A DNA stretch of 11,198 nt, from NCBI GenBank assembly GCA_029263635.1, contig JAJUFY010000047.1, positions 1-11,198 of the forward strand, read 5' to 3'. Below are positions 1-5,835 of the stretch, piece after piece; positions within the stretch are counted from its first letter, which is position 1, and each line of letters starts with the position of its first letter. This stretch comes from Ectothiorhodospiraceae bacterium. GTDB lineage: Bacteria; Pseudomonadota; Gammaproteobacteria; Nitrococcales; AK92. Below the pieces are notes generated by a model. The model was not told where the DNA came from. It saw only the letters and a list, made by a program, of their open reading frames with translations, and ran no database searches. The position numbers were made by a program, and so were the translations under genes.

Positions 1-296
1 ATGAAGCGGTGGAAGTGCAGTCGCTGCTTCTGCGGAAACGGGAGGCTGTCGAAGAAGGTGTCGACCAGATAGGTCTTGCCGCGACCGACCCCGCCCCAGA
101 GATAGAGCCCCTTGAGCGGCTCCCGCCGCTGCCGGCGCAGCCGGGCGGTCAGCCGCTTGAGGCCGGTCGGCTCGGGGGGCTGGCGCAGCAGCTCCTCGTA
201 CAGCGCCTGCAGATGCCGGACCGCACCCTCCTGGGCGGGATCATGAGAAAAGTCGGGCCGCTGCAGATCGGCCTGGTAGCGCTGCCAGGGAGTCAT
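1..296 (-). CDS. zapE: ZapE/AFG1-family ATPase, N-terminal part
   Basis: This is the first 98 residues of a P-loop ATPase of the AFG1/LACE1/ZapE family, cut by the left edge of the window. The start is ATG at 296, reading MTPWQRYQADLQRPDF, an opening typical of proteobacterial ZapE. A Walker A motif, GGVGRGKT, lies at residues 68-75, preceded by KGLYLW and followed by LVDTFFDSLP, as in the family. ZapE in E. coli is a division-associated ATPase that interacts with the Z-ring; mitochondrial AFG1 helps degrade oxidase subunits. The Shine-Dalgarno is weak (GAGCGG). A consensus -10 box lies about 60 nt upstream and overlaps the terminator of the peroxiredoxin gene, so this gene is probably transcribed on its own. 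The Walker B and sensor regions lie outside the window. The family assignment is secure; the exact role is inferred. Confidence 0.93.
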   Translation of the reverse strand, partial: MTPWQRYQADLQRPDFSHDPAQEGAVRHLQALYEELLRQPPEPTGLKRLTARLRRQRREPLKGLYLWGGVGRGKTYLVDTFFDSLPFPQKQRLHFHRF

Positions 297-358
297 GTAC
301 CGCTCGCGACAGGGAAAACCGGCGGGGCAGACACTCAGCCCCACGGACGACGCGGCGC

Positions 359-364
359 ATTATA
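359..364 (-). promoter_or_regulatory. Likely -10 box of the zapE promoter
   Basis: On the minus strand these bases read TATAAT, an exact sigma70 -10 hexamer. It would start transcription near 352 and leave a leader of about 55 nt before the zapE ATG at 296. No good -35 hexamer is visible at 16-18 bp; that position falls in the hairpin of the peroxiredoxin terminator. The call rests on the -10 match and its position. Confidence 0.5.
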
Positions 365-393
365 AAGGAAAGACGCCGGCGATTGCCGGCGTC
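365..393 (-). terminator. Rho-independent terminator of the peroxiredoxin gene
   Basis: A perfect 9-bp stem, GACGCCGGC/GCCGGCGTC (372-380 and 385-393), closes a 4-nt loop 13 nt after the peroxiredoxin stop codon. On the minus strand it is followed at once by a T-rich run (TTTCCTTT). This is the classical layout of an intrinsic terminator for the minus-strand gene at 406-1047. Confidence 0.85.
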
Positions 394-405
394 GAGGTGG
401 GCTGC

Positions 406-1047
406 CTACTTGTTCGGCTGCGGAGTCATGCGCAGATACGGCTTGAGCTCGCGCCAGCCCTTGGGGAACTTGCGCTTCATTTCCTCAGGATCGGTGATCG
501 ACGGCAGGATCACGCACTCGTCGCCGTCCTGCCAGTTCTCCGGGGTCGCCACCGCGTAGTTGTCGGTCAGCTGCAGCGAATCGATCACCCGCAGGATCTC
601 GCCGAAGTTCCGGCCGGTGCTGGGCGGATAGGTGATGGTCGCCCGGATCTTCTTGTTGGGATCGATGAAGAACACCGAACGCACCGTCACCGTGGCGCTG
701 GCGTTCGGGTGGATCATGTCGTACAGCTCGGCGACCTTGCGGTCGTGGTCGGCGATGATCGGGAAATTGACCACCGTCTGCTGGGTTTCGTTGATGTCCT
801 CGATCCAGCCGTGGTGCGACTCGACCGGGTCGACGCTGAGCGCGATTACCTTGGTGTTGCGCTTCTTGAACTCGTCGGCGAGCTTGGCGGTACGGCCGAG
901 CTCGGTGGTGCAGACCGGCGTGTAGTCGGCAGGGTGCGAATAGAGCACGACCCAGCTGTCGCCGGCCCACTCGTAGAAGTTGATCCTACCCTCGCTGCTG
1001 TCCTGAGTGAAATCCGGTGCGGTGTCTCCAAGTCTCAGCGTAGCCAT
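406..1047 (-). CDS. lsfA: 1-Cys peroxiredoxin, Prx6/LsfA type
   Basis: This 213-aa cytoplasmic thiol peroxidase should reduce hydrogen peroxide and organic peroxides. The signature PADYTPVCTTELG carries the peroxidatic cysteine at residue 46, with Thr43 in the active-site pocket and a conserved-type arginine at 123 (VRSVFFIDP). The only other cysteine, Cys178, is not in a resolving-cysteine context. The long C-terminal arm with TPENWQDGDECVILPS and the KFPKGW tail are typical of the Prx6 subfamily, and the length fits that family (about 210-220). The start at 1047 has a strong Shine-Dalgarno, GGAGGG, 3-8 nt upstream. The gene appears to be its own unit: an intrinsic terminator follows it and a dyad-rich leader precedes it. 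In Pseudomonas the homologue lsfA is linked to oxidative and sulfur stress. The symbol is by family resemblance. Confidence 0.95.
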   Translation of the reverse strand: MATLRLGDTAPDFTQDSSEGRINFYEWAGDSWVVLYSHPADYTPVCTTELGRTAKLADEFKKRNTKVIALSVDPVESHHGWIEDINETQQTVVNFPIIADHDRKVAELYDMIHPNASATVTVRSVFFIDPNKKIRATITYPPSTGRNFGEILRVIDSLQLTDNYAVATPENWQDGDECVILPSITDPEEMKRKFPKGWRELKPYLRMTPQPNK

Positions 1048-1068
1048 GCTCCCTCCATCATCGGGCTG

Positions 1069-1090
1069 GTGTCCATGTCCTCACGGACAC
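1069..1090. repeat. Inverted repeat in the peroxiredoxin leader
   Basis: GTGTCC (1069-1074) and GGACAC (1085-1090) form a perfect 6-bp inverted repeat with a 10-nt spacer. It lies 22-43 nt upstream of the peroxiredoxin start codon. It could be an operator half-site pair or a leader hairpin. No known regulator motif was recognised. Confidence 0.45.
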
Positions 1091-1125
1091 TGTAACAACC
1101 GCCATAGGAGGCCCTAAAGAACTGA

Positions 1126-1145
1126 TCGCTCTATGGTTAGAGCGA
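1126..1145. repeat. 8-bp dyad between the ORF6N-like gene and the peroxiredoxin gene
   Basis: TCGCTCTA (1126-1133) and TAGAGCGA (1138-1145) form a perfect 8-bp inverted repeat with a 4-nt centre. It begins 13 nt after the stop of the minus-strand ORF6N-like gene. The T-run that follows on the minus strand is weak (TTCTTTA), so it could be a poor terminator of that gene. It could equally be an operator of the peroxiredoxin gene. CCATAG hexamers recur nearby in both orientations (1102-1107, 1131-1136 and 1150-1155). Confidence 0.5.
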
Positions 1146-1158
1146 CGCACCATAGCGC

Positions 1159-1428
1159 TCAGTCCAGGCCGAGCCGGCGCCGCCCGCTGCCCGTCACCAG
1201 CACCAGGTTCCAGGTCGAGCGGTAGATCAGGCCGCTCTCCCGCAACCGCTCGATGAGCTCCCGCCCCTGTTCGGCATCGAGATAGAAATAGTCGACGCCT
1301 TCCGTCAGCTCCGGCTCGCTGCGCTTGAACGCCCGGAACGCGGTCCCCTTCGCGGCCCTGGCGTCCTCGTCGAGCTGCCGGAAGCTGTAGCAGGGAACAC
1401 CCCGGTAGATGATGGGTTTCGAATGCAA
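1159..1428 (-). CDS. Small ORF6N-like protein, TTG start
   Basis: This 89-aa protein resembles the ORF6N domain found at the N-terminus of phage antirepressors. The pattern is a short beta segment (KPIIYRGVPCYSFRQLD), then an AKGTAFRAFKR helix, then LTEGVDYFYLD. A basic C-terminus, GSGRRRLGLD, ends it. The start is inferred to be TTG at 1428, because a full GGAGG Shine-Dalgarno sits 6 nt upstream and there is no suitable ATG. The frame stays open further upstream, but that stretch runs antisense through sohB. Standalone ORF6N-like proteins have no settled function. DNA binding is a plausible role by family, but the protein has no second domain and no phage genes around it. It is divergent from sohB and upstream of the peroxiredoxin on the same strand. 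The domain call is by pattern recognition; the gene itself is fairly secure. Confidence 0.72.
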   Translation of the reverse strand: MHSKPIIYRGVPCYSFRQLDEDARAAKGTAFRAFKRSEPELTEGVDYFYLDAEQGRELIERLRESGLIYRSTWNLVLVTGSGRRRLGLD

Positions 1429-1449
1429 GCCAGTCCTCCGTCTGCCCCC

Positions 1450-1455
1450 TATAAT
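1450..1455 (+). promoter_or_regulatory. Likely -10 box of the sohB promoter
   Basis: An exact TATAAT lies 46 nt upstream of the sohB start codon, giving a predicted start near 1462 and a leader of about 39 nt. No convincing -35 is visible; that position overlaps the TTG start and ribosome binding site of the divergent ORF6N-like gene. Confidence 0.5.
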
Positions 1456-1500
1456 CTTCCGTCTAGCGCCGCCTTGGAAAGCAGCCCCCGGAAGCATGCC

Positions 1501-2478
1501 ATGGAATTTCTGCAGAATTACGGCCTGTTCCTGGCCAAGACCGTCACCGTCCTGCTTGCCTTTCTGGTTGCCGTGATCGTCGCGGCCGGTCTCGGCAGCC
1601 GCTCGCGCGGCGGGAGCCGGGAGCGGCTGGAAGTCACCAGGCTCAACGACCGCCTGGACAGCTTCCGCCACGCTCTGGAGCGCAGGCTGCTGGACCGCAA
1701 GGCGCTGCGGCGGCTGGTCAAGCAGCGGGCCCGGGCGCGCAGGCAGGCCGCCAGCCGGCCGCGCCTGTTCGTCCTCGACTTCAACGGCGACCTCCGGGCT
1801 TCGCAGGTCGAGAGCCTGCGGCAGGAAATCTCCGGCATCCTGCTGGTCGCCGGCCCGGATGACGAGGTGCTGGTACGGCTGCAGAGCGGCGGCGGCATGG
1901 TCCCCAACTACGGGCTGGCGGCAGCCGAGCTGGCTCGGCTGAAGGGGCGGGTGCGACAGCTGACCATCGCCATCGACCGCATCGCCGCCAGCGGCGGCTA
2001 CCTGATGGCCTGTGTCGCCGACCGTATCCTGGCTGCGCCCTTCGCCATCGTCGGCTCCATCGGCGTCGTCGCCCAGCTGCCCAATTTCCACCGGCTGCTG
2101 AAGAAGCATGATGTCGATTTCGAGCTGCTTACCGCCGGCGAGTACAAGCGCACGCTGACCGTTTTCGGCGAGAACACCGAGCAGGGCCGGCAGAAGCTCA
2201 AGCAGGAGCTCGAGGACACGCATGGCCTGTTCAAGGACTACATCCGCCGCTTCCGCCCCGGCCTCGATGTCGACCGGGTCGCGACCGGCGAATACTGGCT
2301 CGGCGAGCGGGCGCTTGAACTCGGCCTGGTGGACGACCTGCGCACAAGCGACGACTACCTGCTCGAGCGCAGCGAGCAGGCGGAGCTGCTGCAGGTCCGC
2401 TACCGGCGCAAGCAGTCGGTCGGCAAACGGCTGTCCTTGTCGCTGGAATCCCTGCTGCATGGACTGCGGGGCTTTTAG
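1501..2478 (+). CDS. sohB: SohB-type inner-membrane serine peptidase (family S49)
   Basis: This 325-aa protein belongs to the SppA/SohB family of membrane-bound Ser/Lys peptidases, which cut signal peptides or other membrane-associated peptides on the periplasmic side. One N-terminal membrane segment is visible at about residues 8-29, followed by a basic, charged linker. The peptidase core starts near FVLDFNGDLRASQVESLR. The nucleophile is probably Ser164 (IAASGGYLMAC) and the general base Lys216 (TAGEYKRTLT). The conserved glycine loop GSIGVVAQ lies between them. Length is close to the family norm (about 340). I chose ATG 1501 because it precedes the hydrophobic helix and has GGAAG upstream; ATG 1423 in the same frame would lie upstream of the likely -10 box. 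The PilZ gene follows 63 nt later with no clear terminator, so the two may be co-transcribed. Confidence 0.92.
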   Translation: MEFLQNYGLFLAKTVTVLLAFLVAVIVAAGLGSRSRGGSRERLEVTRLNDRLDSFRHALERRLLDRKALRRLVKQRARARRQAASRPRLFVLDFNGDLRASQVESLRQEISGILLVAGPDDEVLVRLQSGGGMVPNYGLAAAELARLKGRVRQLTIAIDRIAASGGYLMACVADRILAAPFAIVGSIGVVAQLPNFHRLLKKHDVDFELLTAGEYKRTLTVFGENTEQGRQKLKQELEDTHGLFKDYIRRFRPGLDVDRVATGEYWLGERALELGLVDDLRTSDDYLLERSEQAELLQVRYRRKQSVGKRLSLSLESLLHGLRGF

Positions 2479-2541
2479 CCTGCCACTGCCGCCCGCATAG
2501 TTCCTCGATCGGCATCAGACGGGCCAGGGCCGAGGTATCCC

Positions 2542-2880
2542 ATGCAGGCTTCCCGGGGGCAGCGCCGCCACCATCTGATCTTTTACCTGGAGATCCGCGA
2601 TCGCGGCAGCAACGAACCGCTCGGCTTCCTCAGCAACATCACGCCGGACGGGATGCAGGTGCTCAGCGAACGACCGCTGGCTGTCGGCAAAAGCTTCGAG
2701 CTGGAGATCTGCCGGCCTGGCATGACCCGGCAGCCGGTCCGCTGCCGTGCCCGCAGCATCTGGTCGAAGGCGGACACCGATCCCGGCTACTATGCCACCG
2801 GCTTTCAGTTCGAAGACATTCCGGCGATGACGCTGCAGGCAATCGAGAGACTGATCCGCGACCTGGGCTTCGATAGCTAA
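2542..2880 (+). CDS. Single-domain PilZ protein
   Basis: This 112-aa soluble protein matches the PilZ fold, the bacterial receptor domain for cyclic di-GMP. An RxxxR motif is present at residues 5-9 (RGQRR). The second motif reads NITPDGM (residues 32-38), where the usual [D/N]xSxxG serine is replaced by threonine. Beta strands then alternate through FELEICRPG, PVRCRARSIWS and YYATGFQFEDI, and the protein ends in a helix. Nothing else is fused to it, so it probably acts by binding a partner such as a motility or surface protein. The start at 2542 has a GAGG Shine-Dalgarno 7 nt upstream. It lies just downstream of sohB and converges on the tusA-like gene with only 18 bases between stop codons. 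Nucleotide binding is likely but not certain, given the Ser-to-Thr change. Confidence 0.85.
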   Translation: MQASRGQRRHHLIFYLEIRDRGSNEPLGFLSNITPDGMQVLSERPLAVGKSFELEICRPGMTRQPVRCRARSIWSKADTDPGYYATGFQFEDIPAMTLQAIERLIRDLGFDS

Positions 2881-2884
2881 AGCC

Positions 2885-2903
2885 GCCGACCGGCGCGGTC
2901 AGC
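2885..2903 (-). terminator. Short hairpin at the 3' end of the TusA-family gene
   Basis: On the minus strand GCTGACC pairs with GGTCGGC through one U-G wobble around a 5-nt loop, followed by TTTAGC. It overlaps the tusA-like stop codon and fills the 18-base gap with the PilZ gene. The stem is short and the T-run modest, so this is only a possible terminator. Confidence 0.35.
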
Positions 2904-3132
2904 CCTGCTTGCGCAATCGGAAATGGAATTCGTCGCCTTCCTCATGCCGATCCACCAGCTCGTGGCCGGTCTTCTCACAGAAAGCGATAAAATCGATGAC
3001 CGAGTGCGGGTCGGTGGCCCGTACCCGCAGGATCTGTCCCGGCTGCATGGTCACCAGCTGCTTCTTGGTCTTGAGGATGGGCAGCGGGCAGTTGAGGCCT
3101 CGCACATCCAGATCCTGGTCGAAATCCTGCAT
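2899..3132 (-). CDS. tusA: TusA/SirA-like sulfur carrier protein
   Basis: This 77-aa cytoplasmic protein is of the TusA family, which carries a persulfide from cysteine desulfurases to acceptors in tRNA thiolation and other sulfur pathways. The diagnostic motif LDVRGLNCPLPILKTKK holds the active cysteine at residue 15 within CPxP. The rest fits the small two-layer fold (QPGQILRVRATDPHSVIDFIAFCEKTGHEL). Length matches the family (about 75-82). The start at 3132 has a strong Shine-Dalgarno, GGAGAAGG. The long open frame upstream of this ATG is antisense to the lipoprotein gene and is not part of it. TusA-family members also include YedF-like proteins of unknown role; the short length and lack of fusion favour TusA. 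Confidence 0.88.
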   Translation of the reverse strand: MQDFDQDLDVRGLNCPLPILKTKKQLVTMQPGQILRVRATDPHSVIDFIAFCEKTGHELVDRHEEGDEFHFRLRKQG

Positions 3133-3280
3133 ATACCTTCTCCACAGCGCCTGCCCTGCGGCAGCGCGAATCGAAGCACCTATTGTTGAAATCAAAGCGC
3201 CCTGGTCAAGCTGCGCGCCCGCCTCCAGCCGTTGCCAGGCGGCGCGACCGCCGGCTGCCGGGACGGAGAGGCCGGGCCGG

Positions 3281-3311
3281 TGTGATAAAGTCTTGCCGGC
3301 CAGTGCCGGCA
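3281..3311 (+). promoter_or_regulatory. Possible extended -10 promoter and 5'-end hairpin of the lipoprotein gene
   Basis: TGTGATAAAG (3281-3290) resembles an extended -10 element, TGn followed by GATAAA. It is followed by a perfect 7-bp stem, TGCCGGC/GCCGGCA (3294-3300 and 3305-3311), with a CAGT loop. If the promoter call is right, the transcript starts within or just before this hairpin, which could protect its 5' end. No -35 was found. The rest of the 228-base gap 3133-3360 holds only the ribosome binding sites of the two divergent genes. Confidence 0.35.
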
Positions 3312-3360
3312 GCGACACTGCCTGCTTCTGACCCCAACTCCCTTGAGGTAGGAAATCATC

Positions 3361-4035
3361 ATGCGAGCACCACTGAAGGCCACTGCGGTAGCCATGATCA
3401 GCGCCAGCCTGCTGGTCGGCGGCTGCACCACCGTCAATCCCTACACCCGCGAACAGCAGACCAGCAAGGCGTCCATTGGTGCCGGCGTCGGCGCGGTCGC
3501 CGGTGCGGTGGTCGGCATCGCTACCGGCGATAATGCCAAGGAACGTCGCAAGCGGGCGCTGATCGGTGCCGGAATCGGGGCACTGTCCGGCTCGGGCGTC
3601 GGTTACTACATGGATGTGCAGGAGGCCAAGCTGCGCCAGCAACTGGAGGGCACCGGCGTGAGCGTCACCCGGCACGGCGACAACATCACCCTGAACATGC
3701 CCGGCAACATCACCTTCGCGACCGATTCGGCCGATGTCCGCCCGAGCTTTACGCAGGTGCTCGCCTCGGTGGCGATGGTGCTCAAGGAATACCCGAAGAC
3801 CATCATCGAAGTCGCCGGCCACACCGACAGCACCGGCAGCGACAGGTACAACCAGCTCCTGTCCGAGCGCCGCGCCGAGTCGGTGGCGCGCGTCCTGCGC
3901 CAGCAGGGCGTCACGGACGACCGCATGGTCGTGCGCGGCTACGGCAAGAACTACCCGATCGCCAGCAATGCCACGGCCCAGGGCCGCGAACAGAACCGGC
4001 GCGTCGAGCTGACCCTCTCGCCGCTCACTCAGTAA
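3361..4035 (+). CDS. OmpA-family lipoprotein with glycine-zipper segment (YiaD-like)
   Basis: This 224-aa protein is predicted to be an outer-membrane lipoprotein that binds peptidoglycan. A lipoprotein signal ends at LLVGGC with the lipidated cysteine at residue 22. A glycine-rich zipper follows at about 39-83 (two GAG-rich hydrophobic stretches separated by DNAKERRKRA). The C-terminal OmpA domain covers about 108-220 and includes ITFATDSADVRPSF, AGHTDSTGSDRYNQLLSERR and VVRGYGKNYPIASN. His154-Thr155-Asp156 and Arg170 fall where the diaminopimelate-binding residues lie in the family. The start at 3361 has AGGTAGGA upstream and is the only one that gives a full signal peptide. The layout matches the YiaD group, which anchors the outer membrane to the wall. 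A large hairpin follows the stop codon. Confidence 0.92.
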   Translation: MRAPLKATAVAMISASLLVGGCTTVNPYTREQQTSKASIGAGVGAVAGAVVGIATGDNAKERRKRALIGAGIGALSGSGVGYYMDVQEAKLRQQLEGTGVSVTRHGDNITLNMPGNITFATDSADVRPSFTQVLASVAMVLKEYPKTIIEVAGHTDSTGSDRYNQLLSERRAESVARVLRQQGVTDDRMVVRGYGKNYPIASNATAQGREQNRRVELTLSPLTQ

Positions 4036-4047
4036 GCGGCTGTGCAA

Positions 4048-4085
4048 GGTGTTGCCAGGGGCGCCACGCCGCCCTTGGCAACACC
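4048..4085. terminator. 16-bp hairpin between convergent genes
   Basis: GGTGTTGCCA (4048-4057) pairs perfectly with TGGCAACACC (4076-4085). The pairing continues inward through one G-U wobble to give a 16-bp stem (4048-4063 with 4070-4085) and a 6-nt loop. It sits in the 67-base gap between the lipoprotein and PEBP stop codons, so it could serve both directions. No proper T-run follows on either strand, which makes intrinsic termination uncertain. It may instead block exonucleases at the mRNA 3' ends. Confidence 0.6.
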
Positions 4086-4102
4086 CCGTCCGGGAAATAC
4101 CG

Positions 4103-4732
4103 CTAGGCCGGTATCCGCGGATTCAGGCTGTAGGTCACCTGCAGGCTGGCCTGATCGAGCACATGGCCTTCTATTGCCTGCAGCACCTCGTCGCCGGTGA
4201 AGGTGTTCTCGACCGGGCAGCGCTCCACGTCGATCGCATACAGCGTGAAGATGTAACGGTGCGGAATCGTGTCGTTCCATGGCGGGCAGGGGCCGTCATA
4301 GCCGTAGTAGAACCCCTCCATGTCCTTGTCGCCGGAGAACCAGCCGGTGTAATCGTTCAGCCCCTGGCGGGTGTTCTGCGGCGCGTGCGGCCCTTTCTTG
4401 CCGTGCGGGGTGATCCCCTGCGCGAATTCGGCCTCACGCAGCTCCTTCATCGCCGGCGCAATGTCCACCAGCACCCAGTGGTAGAAATTCACCCGCGGCA
4501 GATCGGCCGGCACTGCGCGGCCTTCCTGATTGACGCCGTCCGGCCTGCCCGGCGCATCGGGATCATGGCAAAGCAGTACTAGCGAACGGGCGCCCTCCGG
4601 CAGCCCGTCCCAGCCCAGATGCGGGCTGAGATTCTGGCTCGGCCGCACATGCTGTTCCGGATCCTTGGCGGCGAAGGCGTGGCGTTCGGGAATCGGCTCT
4701 CGGTCCTTGAGGCTTTCGCTGTACAGGCGCAT
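4103..4732 (-). CDS. YbhB/YbcL-type phosphatidylethanolamine-binding family protein
   Basis: This 209-aa protein belongs to the PEBP/Raf kinase inhibitor-like family. The ligand-pocket motifs are visible: QNLSPHLGW near residues 33-41, CHDPDAPG at 55-62, FYHWVLVDI in the middle, and the loop YGYDGPCPPWNDTIPHRYIFTLYAID. There is no signal peptide, so it is probably cytoplasmic. Bacterial members are often about 160 aa; the extra length here lies mainly in inserts around VNQEGRAVPADLPRVN and TPHGKKGPHAPQNTRQGLNDYTGWFSG. The start at 4732 has a full AGGAGG Shine-Dalgarno 7 nt upstream. The molecular role of bacterial PEBP proteins is poorly known. It follows ctaB by 122 bases, with a strong hairpin between, so joint function with the oxidase genes is not implied. 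Confidence 0.9.
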   Translation of the reverse strand: MRLYSESLKDREPIPERHAFAAKDPEQHVRPSQNLSPHLGWDGLPEGARSLVLLCHDPDAPGRPDGVNQEGRAVPADLPRVNFYHWVLVDIAPAMKELREAEFAQGITPHGKKGPHAPQNTRQGLNDYTGWFSGDKDMEGFYYGYDGPCPPWNDTIPHRYIFTLYAIDVERCPVENTFTGDEVLQAIEGHVLDQASLQVTYSLNPRIPA

Positions 4733-4786
4733 GAGGCTCCTCCTGAGTCCTCGTCTTGATGAACGGCGGGCGGCGCTGGGCCTGCC

Positions 4787-4823
4787 GCGCCGACGGCTCC
4801 GCATCCCCGGGAGCCGCCGGCGC
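4787..4823 (-). terminator. Strong GC hairpin downstream of ctaB
   Basis: Bases 4787-4792 pair with 4818-4823 and 4794-4800 with 4810-4816, leaving one A-C mismatch and a 9-nt loop. This gives 13 base pairs, nearly all G-C. It begins 32 nt after the ctaB stop codon. No T-run follows on the minus strand. It probably marks the end of the heme-synthesis operon or stabilises its 3' end; true termination is unproven. Confidence 0.45.
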
Positions 4824-4854
4824 CTTGCCGCGCTACGGTCCTGCGCCGGCGCCC

Positions 4855-5796
4855 TCAGCCGAGCAGCAGCGACCGCAGGATGGGCAGATAGCGGTCGATC
4901 AGCAGGAAGGCGAAGATCCCCATCAGATAGGTGATCGAGAAGCGGAACGCCTTCATCGGCAGAGCCGGGTCGCGCGAGCGCAGCATGGCAAAGCCGTAAT
5001 AGAGATAGATCACGTTCAACACCATAGCGCCCGCCAGGTAGAACCAGCCGCTCATGCCGGTCGAGAACGGCAGCAGGGTGACGGCGGCCAGCAGCACCGT
5101 GTACAGCAGGATCTGCTGACGTGTGAAGCGGTCGCCGTGCGTGACCGGCAGCATGGGAATGCTGACCCGCGCATACTCCTCGCGTCGGTGCACCGCCAGC
5201 GCCCAGAAATGCGGCGGCGTCCAGACGAAGATGATCAGGAACAGCAGCAGCGCGTGCGGATCGATCTGTCCGGTGACCGCGGTCCAGCCCAGCACCGGCG
5301 GCGCGGCGCCGGCAGCGCCGCCGATGACGATGTTCTGCGGCGTCGCCCGCTTCAGGTACATGGTATAGACGAAGGCATAGCCGATCAGCGACAGGAAGGT
5401 CAGCCAGGCCGTCAGCGGGTTGACGAAGAAATAGAGCACCGCCATGCCCAGGCCGCCGAGGACGGCGGCGAAGGTGACCGCCTGGGAGGTGCGCAGGTGG
5501 CCTGTCGGCAGCGGCCTGGCCCTGGTCCGCGCCATCTGGGCGTCGATGTGCTGGTCCACCAGATGGTTGATGGCGGCCGCCGAACCGGCGCTCAACGCGA
5601 TGCCGAGGTTGCCCACGGTCAGCGCCCACCAAGGGATGTCGCCGGGCGTCGCCAGCAGCATGCCGACCACCGCAGTGAAGATCATCAGGGCAACCACGTT
5701 CGGCTTGCACAGCTCGAGATAGTCGCGCCAGTAGGCTGTGGAATGTGGCATAGGCGCACCGGGCGATCCGGACCTGCTGTAAACATCTTGTGCCAT
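4855..5796 (-). CDS. ctaB: Heme O synthase (protoheme IX farnesyltransferase)
   Basis: This 313-aa integral membrane enzyme of the UbiA prenyltransferase superfamily adds a farnesyl group to heme b to form heme O. The first aspartate-rich motif is NHLVDQHID (residues 77-85), followed by the family stretch MARTRARPLPTG. YLKRATPQNIVIGGAAGAAPP and FVWTPPHFWALA are further diagnostic blocks of the CyoE/CtaB group. About eight to nine hydrophobic segments are visible. The start at 5796 has a GGGGGA Shine-Dalgarno; Met16 (MPHSTAYW, at 5751) is the alternative and lies nearer the conserved region. It lies 39 bases after ctaA, and the pair makes heme A for the oxidase encoded to the right. The symbol cyoE is also used for this enzyme. 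Confidence 0.96.
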   Translation of the reverse strand: MAQDVYSRSGSPGAPMPHSTAYWRDYLELCKPNVVALMIFTAVVGMLLATPGDIPWWALTVGNLGIALSAGSAAAINHLVDQHIDAQMARTRARPLPTGHLRTSQAVTFAAVLGGLGMAVLYFFVNPLTAWLTFLSLIGYAFVYTMYLKRATPQNIVIGGAAGAAPPVLGWTAVTGQIDPHALLLFLIIFVWTPPHFWALAVHRREEYARVSIPMLPVTHGDRFTRQQILLYTVLLAAVTLLPFSTGMSGWFYLAGAMVLNVIYLYYGFAMLRSRDPALPMKAFRFSITYLMGIFAFLLIDRYLPILRSLLLG

Positions 5797-5835
5797 TGTC
5801 TCCCCCTCGCAGCTTGTGCCCGCTTGGCGTCCCCC

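Noticed and set aside
1102..1155. OxyR-type operator upstream of the peroxiredoxin gene
   Set aside because: ATAG and CTAT tetramers occur, but not at the 11-base period that OxyR sites need.
1423..1500. Earlier ATG for sohB at 1423
   Set aside because: It would add 26 residues without a signal or domain and would lie upstream of the likely -10 box at 1450.
1429..2460. Long open frame on the minus strand running through sohB and joining the ORF6N-like gene
   Set aside because: It is antisense to a well-supported peptidase gene, its sequence is Gln- and Ala-rich with no family pattern, and the strong ribosome site marks TTG 1428 as the true start of the short gene.
3133..3360. Hidden gene or RNA in the longest gap
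   Set aside because: No frame with a ribosome site and no RNA-gene structure apart from one 7-bp hairpin was seen.
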